Positions 56,594 to 64,000 of a DNA stretch of 64,000 bases are shown piece after piece (the first letter of the stretch is position 1; the number at the start of each line of letters is the position of its first letter). Where the stretch lies: positions 870,001-934,000 of the forward strand of contig NZ_CP129970.2 of NCBI RefSeq assembly GCF_030503895.2. The letters run 5' to 3'. This DNA is from Marivirga arenosa (GTDB taxonomy: Bacteria > Bacteroidota > Bacteroidia > Cytophagales > Cyclobacteriaceae). The position numbers and the translations under genes are program-made. The notes under the pieces are model-generated. The model did not search any database. It was not told where the DNA came from and worked only from the letters and a program-made list of their open reading frames with translations.

Positions 56594-57043
56594 GGCATGG
56601 CGAGAACGGGGTAATGACAATCAAATTGTAACAACATTCCCATCAGGTAAATACTTCTTAAATTCTTCATGCAATTCCAAAAGATCTAAATTTGAATCCC
56701 AATATGATGCCTCTTGTCTTAAAATAAGGTTGTCGTTACAAAAAATTGCCCAATATCCCTTACTTTTATAACGACTTCTCATCTCAAATAATACCTCATC
56801 AACCATACATGTCGTTTCAATTCTTGTGTCAAATTGACAAAAGACTATAGTAATTTCATTTTCTCCAACTTCAATCGATTTAATATTATATTTTGCCCAT
56901 TTAAACCAAGAAATAGATGTTAAAAAAAACGTTGAAAGGATAATAATTGAACTACTTATTAAAGAAATAGAACCTTTTATCAAAAATATTGCAATCAATA
57001 AAAGAATTACAAAAGTTAAAGAAAACGCAACGCGCTTAAATAC
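56325..57043. repeat. recent segmental duplication, left copy (~719 bp)
   Basis: 56325-57043 matches 57900-58619 at an offset of 1576 bp with only one mismatch seen near the left end (56330). It includes element B/C and family P gene sequence. Identity stops abruptly after CTTAAATAC (57043 and 58619), where the left copy enters a TCCTCGTT-TGT-AACGAGGA hairpin (57052-57070). Confidence 0.85.
56621..57043 (-). pseudogene. 5'-truncated copy of family P gene (compare 58197-58661)
   Basis: Identical in sequence to the C-terminal part of the 58197 gene. The first 14 or so residues are lost where the duplication ends at 57043. The only in-frame start is a TTG within the membrane segment at about 56998, so it is very likely inactive. 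The product would be IAIFLIKGSISLIS... and so on to PDGNVVTI. Confidence 0.75.
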
Positions 57044-57051
57044 TCCACTAG

Positions 57052-57298
57052 TCCTCGTTTGTAACGAGGATTCACAAAAAATGAGTTTTCAACTCAAGAA
57101 GCTAATTTCAACCAAACCAGTCCTTCAACAATAATCTCTTGTTGAACTTTATAACTATTCTTCTGCATCAACTACAATTAAGGCTTCAATTTTATTGATT
57201 TCTCTGGTAAAGATATCTACTTGCTTTAGATCAATTATGTCTTTTAAGCATTTCAACTGTTTGGTTTAGGTATCCTCCTTACAAAGAAGGACGAGCTG
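57052..57298. repeat. repeat family R2, copy 2, with hairpin ends
   Basis: Begins at TCCTCGTT-TGT-AACGAGGA (57052-57070, 8-bp stem) and ends near TCCTCCTT-ACA-AAGAAGGA (about 57271-57289). It matches 54070-54312 with scattered differences. The hairpin ends suggest a second REP-like mobile family. Confidence 0.65.
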
Positions 57299-57306
57299 AG
57301 GTTGTT

Positions 57307-57804
57307 TCATTTTTTATATTTGAAATATACATAATAGGGTAATGCAATTAATCCTAATAGAAATAATATAAATAGATAATACCAAAATAGGTTGAAATAT
57401 GAATTGTAAGGCTGCACTTCTTGACCTTTAAATTTAAGTATTTTTGCTTGGTTTTTATTTAAAATTTTAACTTCGACAGTATCATTAACCTCAACCTGAT
57501 TTATAAATTCTCTTAAATTGTCATCTATCCCATCATTTACTACGAATCCATCAGTTATTTCATTTTCATTATCAAGGTTCCTCATAGTAAGATTATACTT
57601 TGGAGGTCCTCCACCAGGAAAGCTAGTGCTTGTAAAGTCTTCAATATTTCTTATTTCTGCCTTAACTATCTGGCCATAAAAAAAATGTTCTTGAATTTCC
57701 TTTTTTATTAACAGATATGATAGAAAACATAAAGGAAGACTTAAAGGGAAAAAAATCACCATTATAGCTTTTCTCCTATATTTACTTTTAATATTCGACT
57801 GCAT
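57307..57804 (-). CDS. small two-TM protein, family Q member 2
   Basis: 165 aa, a paralogue of the 55791 product with shared motifs KEIQEHFFYGQI, EVNDTVEVKIL.KNQAKIL, EVQPYNSYFNLFWYYL and membrane segments at about 14-33 and 140-160. The middle domain differs in its Gly/Pro-rich insertion (TSFPGGGPPKYNLT). The open frame is intact. Confidence 0.65.
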   Translation of the reverse strand: MQSNIKSKYRRKAIMVIFFPLSLPLCFLSYLLIKKEIQEHFFYGQIVKAEIRNIEDFTSTSFPGGGPPKYNLTMRNLDNENEITDGFVVNDGIDDNLREFINQVEVNDTVEVKILNKNQAKILKFKGQEVQPYNSYFNLFWYYLFILFLLGLIALPYYVYFKYKK

Positions 57805-57889
57805 TAATGATCTAAGTTAATTTGAATTTCTTTTTCTAATCTGATATCAATCAAAGTACTTCTATATTCAAAAGTTTTGCTCATTCCCC

Positions 57890-58169
57890 CTCGCGCACAT
57901 TGCGAAGCTAAACGCGTGCGAAGCAATAAGCTAAATTACTAATTCCAAATCCAAAAATCCTTTTCTAATCCCAGCATATTCTTTGGCAGAACTGTATTTA
58001 TAATCAGTCTCATCCTCTACTATTTTAGAGGCTGAAGAATTGTGAAACTTATACTTTTCCGACATGGGTTTAGCTTCTAAATGATAAGAACCAATTTAAG
58101 AAAAATGATTTGAAACAGTGCTTTATACAGTAGGTAGCACGCGTATTGCTTCGCTACGCGCGCTATGTG
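57890..58169 (-). mobile_element. REP-flanked transposase-tail element, copy C
   Basis: About 280 bp, practically identical to copy B, with the 44-codon frame at 57931-58065. It occupies most of the 392-bp gap between family Q member 2 and family P member 4. Confidence 0.68.
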
Positions 58170-58196
58170 GGCATGGCGAGAACGGGGTAATGACAA

Positions 58197-58661
58197 TCAA
58201 ATTGTAACAACATTCCCATCAGGTAAATACTTCTTAAATTCTTCATGCAATTCCAAAAGATCTAAATTTGAATCCCAATATGATGCCTCTTGTCTTAAAA
58301 TAAGGTTGTCGTTACAAAAAATTGCCCAATATCCCTTACTTTTATAACGACTTCTCATCTCAAATAATACCTCATCAACCATACATGTCGTTTCAATTCT
58401 TGTGTCAAATTGACAAAAGACTATAGTAATTTCATTTTCTCCAACTTCAATCGATTTAATATTATATTTTGCCCATTTAAACCAAGAAATAGATGTTAAA
58501 AAAAACGTTGAAAGGATAATAATTGAACTACTTATTAAAGAAATAGAACCTTTTATCAAAAATATTGCAATCAATAAAAGAATTACAAAAGTTAAAGAAA
58601 ACGCAACGCGCTTAAATACCCTAAGTATATATTTGTCAGTATTTCTATTCTTCCAATGCAT
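58197..58661 (-). CDS. small PH-like membrane protein, family P member 4 (intact)
   Basis: 154 aa: start MHWKNRNTDKYILRVFKRV, two membrane segments (about 20-42 and 44-60), and a soluble domain (SIEVGENEITIVFCQFDTRIETTCMVDEVLF...ELHEEFKKYLPDGNVVTI). It shares layout with the 54323 and 55202 products but is more divergent. A 5'-truncated exact copy is at 56621-57043. The function is unknown. Confidence 0.68.
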   Translation of the reverse strand: MHWKNRNTDKYILRVFKRVAFSLTFVILLLIAIFLIKGSISLISSSIIILSTFFLTSISWFKWAKYNIKSIEVGENEITIVFCQFDTRIETTCMVDEVLFEMRSRYKSKGYWAIFCNDNLILRQEASYWDSNLDLLELHEEFKKYLPDGNVVTI

Positions 58662-58982
58662 TCGTAATTTTTTCTTTCATTTGTTTTAATATTTCTACTT
58701 CTTCTACCTTATCATATGCATTATACGTACTGTATCGTCCTAAAATAACTTTACAGTTTTACATTATAGTCCTAATATAACTTTACTAAGATGAATAGTC
58801 CTAAAATTACTTTACATTTTCTATGTAGAAGCTCAACTATCGTAACAATCCGTACTAATTTCGGACAAGCTAATTGTTCAATTTTGGACAATTAAAAAAG
58901 CCTAAAGCGCACCTAATGGCTGCATAAGCTGATGGCATTACTATTGATAGAATTGCAATTTTGAACAGACAAAAAATTGCAA
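58662..58982. other. gene-free stretch with three ~20-bp direct repeats
   Basis: GTCCTAAAATAACTTTACA occurs at 58737-58755, 58769-58787 (TAATATAACTTTACT variant) and 58798-58816 (TAAAATTACTTTACA), spaced 32 and 29 bp. An AATTGT...ACAATT dyad follows near 58880. These may be regulator-binding iterons or the end of a lost IS21-like element, which has multiple terminal repeats. No gene was found in the stretch. Confidence 0.55.
58737..58816. repeat. three direct repeats GTCCTAAAATnACTTTACA
   Basis: Start positions 58737, 58769 and 58798, roughly three helical turns apart. Two to three bases differ between copies. Confidence 0.6.
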
Positions 58983-60032
58983 ATGAATAAAATGAGGAAT
59001 TTCTTCTGGTATTGCTCCGGTGCGGATGTCAATCTGTTAACTCAATGTCCTACCGATTCAAGTAAATACGTAGGCATAGGAGCGACTATCATTTTTACTG
59101 GCTTATTTGCTGCATTTTCAGCTGCTTATGCATTCTTTACGGTATTTGACCACTATTTCATTGCAATTGGCCTTGGTCTCCTCTGGGGCTTGATGATCTT
59201 TAATTTGGACAGATTCATTGTCTCCAGCATGCGTAAAAGCAAGCTAAAAGAAGAGTTTTTAATGGCTATTCCCAGATTAGTATTAGCCCTTCTCATTTCA
59301 ATCGTTATCGCAAAACCTCTAGAACTGAAAATATTTGAAAAAGAAATCAATGCTGAACTTGGCGTAATGCAAGCCGAAATGGTAGCAGCTGAAAAAAAGA
59401 AGATCATTACTCAATTTAGTCAACAAAAAGAATCAGTCAGTAAGGAGTTAAACTCGATCAAAAATGAAATCGCTCTAAAAGAAAAAGAACGCAATGAATT
59501 AAGAGAACTCGCCCGAAGAGAGGCTGATGGTACAGGAGGCACTATGAAAAGGAACCCAGGGCCTATCTATAAAATAAAAAAAGCGAATGCTGATCAATCC
59601 GAAAAAGAGCTTCAGCAATTGTTAGCTCAAAATAACCCGATCATTCAAAATAAAATCTCCCAACTAAATCAATTAGATTCTTTACAGGCTGCAGAAATTT
59701 CGGCTTTAAACATTAAAGATATTGGCGGGCCTGCTGCTCGCCTGGAAGCGCTTGACCGACTGGCAGACAAGAGCACTGCTATTTGGTGGGCTAATGCCTT
59801 TATCGTATTTCTATTTATAGCCATCGAAACAAGTCCCATTTTTGTAAAGCTGATCAGCAAAAAAGGCCCCTACGACTACCTGCTATTTAATGAGGAGTAT
59901 AAGTTCAAAACAGAAGCCTATCAATATAGAGCCTCCACTCATGATTCAATTAAGAAAGCTGCTGATAACTTAGCCGATAAAGAAAAGAAATACCTTAAAA
60001 GCCGTTTGGATATTGATTTAGAAGACTCCTAA
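58983..60032 (+). CDS. DUF4407 membrane protein
   Basis: 349 aa from the ATG at 58983; a TTG two codons earlier is unlikely. Three membrane segments lie in the first 120 residues (IIFTGLFAAFSAAYAFFTVF, FIAIGLGLLWGLMIFNLDRF, LVLALLISIVIAKPLEL). A long charged coiled coil (about 125-235, MVAAEKKKIITQFSQQ...) and a fourth segment (WWANAFIVFLFIAIETSPIF, about 265-285) follow. This matches DUF4407. The family's function is unknown. Its stop TAA abuts the convergent gene's stop at 60033. Confidence 0.87.
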   Translation: MNKMRNFFWYCSGADVNLLTQCPTDSSKYVGIGATIIFTGLFAAFSAAYAFFTVFDHYFIAIGLGLLWGLMIFNLDRFIVSSMRKSKLKEEFLMAIPRLVLALLISIVIAKPLELKIFEKEINAELGVMQAEMVAAEKKKIITQFSQQKESVSKELNSIKNEIALKEKERNELRELARREADGTGGTMKRNPGPIYKIKKANADQSEKELQQLLAQNNPIIQNKISQLNQLDSLQAAEISALNIKDIGGPAARLEALDRLADKSTAIWWANAFIVFLFIAIETSPIFVKLISKKGPYDYLLFNEEYKFKTEAYQYRASTHDSIKKAADNLADKEKKYLKSRLDIDLEDS

Positions 60033-60833
60033 TTATTTCGGGACTGGAGCTGCTTCTTTTGATTTATTAAAAACTGAATGATCATCCGTGAATTGTATAT
60101 TAGAAATGGTAGCCTCCCCTAACTGATCTTCTAAACCATTCTTTTCACTCCAATTCCAGAATTTCCATTTGTGTGCAAAAGGTATTCCTTCAACTTTTTT
60201 ATAATCAGAATAACTAATAGCATGAGGATTTTGAGCAGCCTTCTCTTGCTCGCGACCGCCAAAAGTAACGATATAAGCCATGGCTTCTAATAAATTACTA
60301 TTCTCATTTTGATATAATATGTACCAATCATCTGGCGCATCCCCTATATTCTCCCCAAAAGTTAATTTCGAACTCATAAGGCTATCCTCATTTTGATAAT
60401 TCATTTTCTCAGCTTGAGTATGGTGGGTCCCCGAATCGTTAAGCTTAAATGGGGCCATGAAAAAATAAGACCAGGTTAAAGCATCAAATCTTGCACCCTC
60501 ATACAAGCTGTCTTTAGGATGAATCCAAATTTCATTTCCATCAAATAGCAAACGTGTGTTTTCTGAATTCTTAACCAATACTTTAGATGAATTGGTAGTA
60601 GAGTAAATCCTTGCATTTAATCTTTCATTGCCTCTGAAAGTCAGTTTTATATCAAAAGAAACAATCTCCTTCTTTCTAAATTCATCAAGCTGGTGAGCTT
60701 CTTGAATTGAGGCCACTAATGGATTGACACTTTGGCCTTTGATCTCATTAACATTGGCTTGTTCAGTTTCCTGTTCAGTTTGATTAGAACAAGCCATCAG
60801 AAATAAAGTTGAAAGTATAATTAGTATTCTCAT
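60033..60833 (-). CDS. DUF6503-like lipoprotein
   Basis: 266 aa with lipobox TLFLMACSNQ (Cys15). The body contains IVSFDIKLTFRGN...RIYSTTNSSKVLVK, a SYFFMAPFKLND segment and ATISNIQFTDD near the end, and resembles the DUF6503 envelope proteins of Bacteroidota. No catalytic motif is seen. The role is unknown. Confidence 0.75.
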   Translation of the reverse strand: MRILIILSTLFLMACSNQTEQETEQANVNEIKGQSVNPLVASIQEAHQLDEFRKKEIVSFDIKLTFRGNERLNARIYSTTNSSKVLVKNSENTRLLFDGNEIWIHPKDSLYEGARFDALTWSYFFMAPFKLNDSGTHHTQAEKMNYQNEDSLMSSKLTFGENIGDAPDDWYILYQNENSNLLEAMAYIVTFGGREQEKAAQNPHAISYSDYKKVEGIPFAHKWKFWNWSEKNGLEDQLGEATISNIQFTDDHSVFNKSKEAAPVPK

Positions 60834-61000
60834 ATCATATTTGAATTAGACTGGCAATTTAAAGATACATATCATATAAAAATGTCAGCTATTTAGCATT
60901 TCATAAAATTCATAAAAGTAGGATATAAACCATTCCTAACATTTTAAAACACATTATGGCCAAAATTCACTACATTTCTATTCTATAAACCAATTAATCT

Positions 61001-64000
61001 ATGAAGCATTATAAAATATTATCATGGCTGATTGCTTTAATCCTACTTAATTTCGGAGCTATTGCTCAGGATGAGGAAAAAACAGACAGCACGAAAAAAG
61101 CAACCAAAGAACTTCCGCTTGAGCCGGAAAGATCCATTCAATTTAATACCAAAGAAGGTACCTGGCTTTCTGTAGATGTGAGTCCTGATGGCTCCACCAT
61201 TCTATTTGATATGATGGGAGACATCTATTCAATTCCTTTTGCAGGTGGAAAAGCCACTAAAATTACAGAAGGAATGGCATATGATGTACATCCTCGTTAC
61301 AGCCCGGATGGTAAATCCATCGTATTCATCTCTGATAAAAGCGGATCTGACAACATCTGGACTATGGATTTAGCTTCTGAGGAAATGAAGCAAATCACAA
61401 AAGATAACAATCAAAATTATTTCTCAGCCGACTGGACGCCTGATGGTGAATATATAGTAGGCGCAAAAGGTAGAAGAAATATAAAATTGCACATCTACCA
61501 TAAGGAAGGTGGGTCTGGTGCACAATTAATCGATAAACCAGATAATTTAAAAACTACTGATCCTGCGGTTAGCCCTGATGGTAAATTAGTGTATTTCTCA
61601 AGAAGAAGATCAGCTTGGAATTACAATGCGCAGTTCCCACAATATCAAATTGGAACTTATGATATGGAAGATGGTGATATGGCTATTATCACCTCACGTT
61701 ACGGCTCAGCCTTCACTCCTACTATTTCTCCTGATGGAAAATGGTTAGTGTATGGTACTCGTTTTGAAACCGAAACCGGCTTAGTGAGAAGAAACTTAAA
61801 AACTGGTGATGAAGAGTGGTTAGCGTATCCTGTTCAGCGCGATGAGCAAGAGTCTATTGCTCCTTTAGGTGTTTACCCGGCTATGTCATTCACTCCGGAC
61901 AGCAAATTCATAATCGCTTCTTATGGAGGTAAAATCCATAAAATAGATATCAATGCTAAAACGGCTTCTGAGATTCCTTTCGAAGTAGATTTAAAATTAG
62001 AATTAGGACCAAGATTGAAATTCAACTATCCTATTTCTGATGAAAAAGAAGCATTTGTAACGCAAATCAGAGATGGGGTTCCATCTCCGGATGGAACGAA
62101 ATTAGCGTTTACCGCTTTAAACCGATTATACGTAATGGATTTACCGGATGGTGAACCTAAAAGAGTTACGAAACATGAATTTACAGAGGCTATGCCTGCC
62201 TGGTCACCAGATGGAAGCCAGATCGTTTTCGCTACCTGGGAAGAAAAAGAAGGAGGTCACTTATATAAAGTGAGTGCGAGTGGAAGAGGAAAGCCAGTTA
62301 AATTAACTCAAAACCCAGCTTTATATTTAGATCCTGAATGGTCTTACACCCAAAATAGAATCGTGTTTAACCGAGGAGCTAATCAAGTGTATAAGGATGC
62401 CATTGATCCTTTTGGCTCTTTAATGATGGAAGATATTGCGTGGGTTTCAGCTGACGGTGGAAAAGTAACGCTAATCGACAAAGCAAAAGGCAGAAGCACC
62501 CCGCACTTCTCTAAAGTATCCGATAGAATCTATTTAAATCATGGATCTAAAGGACTGATTTCAATCAGATGGGATGGTACGGATGAGAAAGAACATTTGC
62601 AATTGACCGGAATTACCACTTATGGTTCATCAATTGATATGATTCATGCGCACGATGGTTCTCATAATATTTTGCCTGGTGATGAAAAAGCCTGGAGAGA
62701 AAACAACAAAGCATCAAGACCATCTGAAATCAGAATTTCGCCAGATGGTGAAACTGCCTTAGCGAAAATCAATAATGATGTGTATTCGGTAACCATCCCT
62801 AAATATGGTCAGACTCCTAAAATTTCATTAGCTAAAGCTGATAATGCTGCTTTCCCTGCGATGAAATTAACCGTTATGGGAGGCGAATTCCCTGCATGGT
62901 CTGGTGATAGCAAAAAAGTACATTGGTCATTAGGTGCAAGTCACTTTATTTATGATTTAGCTGAAGGTAAAGCTTATGCGGATAGCGTAGCTACAGCCAA
63001 AAAAGAAGCGGCTAAAAAGAAAAAAGAAGAGAACGAAGAAGATAAAGACTCTGAGGAAGACAAAGAGGAAAAGGACGAGAAAGCAGATGATAAAAAAGAA
63101 GAGAAGAAAGATGAAGGCTACACTGCTAAAGAGTTAAAAATTAAGGTAGCCTATGAAAAAGATATTCCAGAGGGAACCATCTTAATCAAAGGCGCTCGCA
63201 TCATCACCATGACAGATAAAGGAGTGATTGAAAATGGCGATATTTTAATTGAAAATAACCGTATTAAAGCAGTAGGTGAAAGTGGGAGCTTAGAAGTTCC
63301 TAAAGGAGCTAAAACCATAGAGGCTAAGGGTAAAACCATCACACCTGGTTTTGTGGATACTCATGCGCACATGTGGCCAAACTGGGGATTACACAAAAAT
63401 CAAGTATGGATTTATTCTGCTAACTTGGCTTATGGTGTTACTACCACTCGCGATCCACAGACCGCTACCACTGATGTATTAACGTATTCTGATATGGTAG
63501 ATGCAGGAATGATTCATGGGCCTAGAGTGTATAGTACAGGTCCTGGTGTGGGGTATTGGATGTATAAAATCAAATCTTTAGAACATGCTAAAGATGTTTT
63601 AAGACAATACAGCGAATACTACAATACAAAAAGTATTAAGATGTATTTAGTAGGAAATCGTCAGCAGCGCCAGTGGATTATCATGGCGGCTAAAGAGTTG
63701 GAGTTAATGCCAACTACTGAAGGTGGATTAGATTATAAATTGAATATGACTCAATTATTGGATGGATATCCAGGTCATGAGCATAGTTTACCGATCGTAG
63801 GGATTTACAAAGATGCCGTTCAAACGATTGCAGAATCCAAAATGGCGGTAACTCCTACTTTATTGGTATCTTATGGTGGACCATGGGCTGAAGAATATTA
63901 TTATGCTACTGAAGATGTTTATCATGATGAAAAGCTTCAGTATTTCACACCTTATGAAGAATTAGCTCAAAAATCTAGAAGAAGAGGTGCTTGGTTTATG
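61001..64000 (+). CDS. secreted WD40-like (PD40) propeller plus amidohydrolase domain, 3' end cut
   Basis: Open from the ATG at 61001 to the right edge (1000 codons, no stop). Signal peptide MKHYKILSWLIALILLNFGAIAQ. At least eight SPDG-type blades of TolB/PD40 repeats span about 50-640 (VDVSPDG, PRYSPDG, ADWTPDG, PAVSPDG, PTISPDG, PAWSPDG). A Lys/Glu-rich linker at about 667-707 leads to an amidohydrolase with the metal motif VDTHAHMWPN (H788, H790 of HxH). The enzyme probably acts on a peptide or small amide outside the cell; the substrate is not known. The remainder of the catalytic domain lies beyond the window. Confidence 0.85.
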   Translation, partial: MKHYKILSWLIALILLNFGAIAQDEEKTDSTKKATKELPLEPERSIQFNTKEGTWLSVDVSPDGSTILFDMMGDIYSIPFAGGKATKITEGMAYDVHPRYSPDGKSIVFISDKSGSDNIWTMDLASEEMKQITKDNNQNYFSADWTPDGEYIVGAKGRRNIKLHIYHKEGGSGAQLIDKPDNLKTTDPAVSPDGKLVYFSRRRSAWNYNAQFPQYQIGTYDMEDGDMAIITSRYGSAFTPTISPDGKWLVYGTRFETETGLVRRNLKTGDEEWLAYPVQRDEQESIAPLGVYPAMSFTPDSKFIIASYGGKIHKIDINAKTASEIPFEVDLKLELGPRLKFNYPISDEKEAFVTQIRDGVPSPDGTKLAFTALNRLYVMDLPDGEPKRVTKHEFTEAMPAWSPDGSQIVFATWEEKEGGHLYKVSASGRGKPVKLTQNPALYLDPEWSYTQNRIVFNRGANQVYKDAIDPFGSLMMEDIAWVSADGGKVTLIDKAKGRSTPHFSKVSDRIYLNHGSKGLISIRWDGTDEKEHLQLTGITTYGSSIDMIHAHDGSHNILPGDEKAWRENNKASRPSEIRISPDGETALAKINNDVYSVTIPKYGQTPKISLAKADNAAFPAMKLTVMGGEFPAWSGDSKKVHWSLGASHFIYDLAEGKAYADSVATAKKEAAKKKKEENEEDKDSEEDKEEKDEKADDKKEEKKDEGYTAKELKIKVAYEKDIPEGTILIKGARIITMTDKGVIENGDILIENNRIKAVGESGSLEVPKGAKTIEAKGKTITPGFVDTHAHMWPNWGLHKNQVWIYSANLAYGVTTTRDPQTATTDVLTYSDMVDAGMIHGPRVYSTGPGVGYWMYKIKSLEHAKDVLRQYSEYYNTKSIKMYLVGNRQQRQWIIMAAKELELMPTTEGGLDYKLNMTQLLDGYPGHEHSLPIVGIYKDAVQTIAESKMAVTPTLLVSYGGPWAEEYYYATEDVYHDEKLQYFTPYEELAQKSRRRGAWFM

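Noticed and set aside
56589-56771. Plus-strand 60-codon frame repeated at 58165-58347
   Set aside because: It is the antisense shadow of the family P gene. Its repetition follows from the segmental duplication.

Overview
The window is chromosomal DNA of a Bacteroidota species, most likely a marine Cytophagales close to Marivirga or Fulvivirga (the genus is a guess from gene content). The DNA is AT-rich. Markers of the phylum are a type IX secretion C-terminal sorting domain (6790-8967), a GLPGLI protein beside a TonB-type outer-membrane receptor (45459-48967), several SpII lipoproteins, an Hc1-like histone of 58 aa, a fused ABC permease/M1 peptidase, and promoters of the TTTG-N19-TAnnTTTG type (6053-6083, 14035-14065). 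Most of the window is ordinary housekeeping and envelope sequence.

Layout. 1-13.9 kb: DUF1015 and accC (minus strand), an alpha-oxoamine synthase, Hc1 histone, a glutamine/methionine transaminase plus omega-amidase pair, a small beta-barrel protein, a T9SS cargo protein, murF, an Asp-box lipoprotein and an AsmA-like protein. 14.0-15.4 kb: one intact tRNA-Val(TAC) inside a tandem array of five tRNA-like copies and two GIY-YIG nuclease genes. 15.5-25.5 kb: a large Asp-box propeller protein, an orphan lipoprotein, an ABC-2/M1 peptidase system and a CarboxypepD_reg-like protein. 25.5-28.7 kb: group III truncated globin, hemN and yebC. 28.7-31.5 kb: two orphan genes, a TlpA/DUF3738 lipoprotein and a secreted protein, separated by a long dyad. 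31.5-39.5 kb (minus strand): FAS1, DUF983, an IF2_N-like protein, icd, a sugar-nucleotide epimerase, a GH3-like enzyme, a HAD phosphatase and a SEC-C protein. 39.6-44.4 kb: oxyR divergent from a three-gene ferric-iron ABC transporter. 44.5-54 kb: DUF4197, the receptor/GLPGLI pair divergent from a histidine kinase/response regulator pair, a frameshifted GIY-YIG gene among palindromic repeats, an Fpg/Nei glycosylase and an MFS transporter. 54-58.9 kb: an accessory island. 58.9-64 kb: DUF4407, a DUF6503-like lipoprotein, and a secreted WD40-like/amidohydrolase protein cut by the right edge.

Two areas stand out. At 14.1-15.3 kb, five copies of the tRNA-Val sequence have had the anticodon arm replaced by a CCCGAC/GTCGGG hairpin. 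These copies flank GIY-YIG nuclease genes, and each gene's stop codon lies inside the following tRNA-like copy. This looks like a tandemly amplified, tRNA-targeted nuclease element. At 54-58.7 kb, two families of small membrane proteins alternate with about 280-bp repeats. These repeats have REP-like GC-rich ends and encode a 44-aa tail resembling a REP-associated Y1 transposase. The island also holds a second hairpin repeat family and a recent duplication of about 0.72 kb.

Genes that probably act together: transaminase and omega-amidase (methionine salvage); the three iron-transport genes under OxyR or an iron regulator; the ABC ATPase and the M1-fused permease; the kinase/regulator pair and the divergent GLPGLI/receptor pair; hemN and the globin (heme and low-oxygen physiology).
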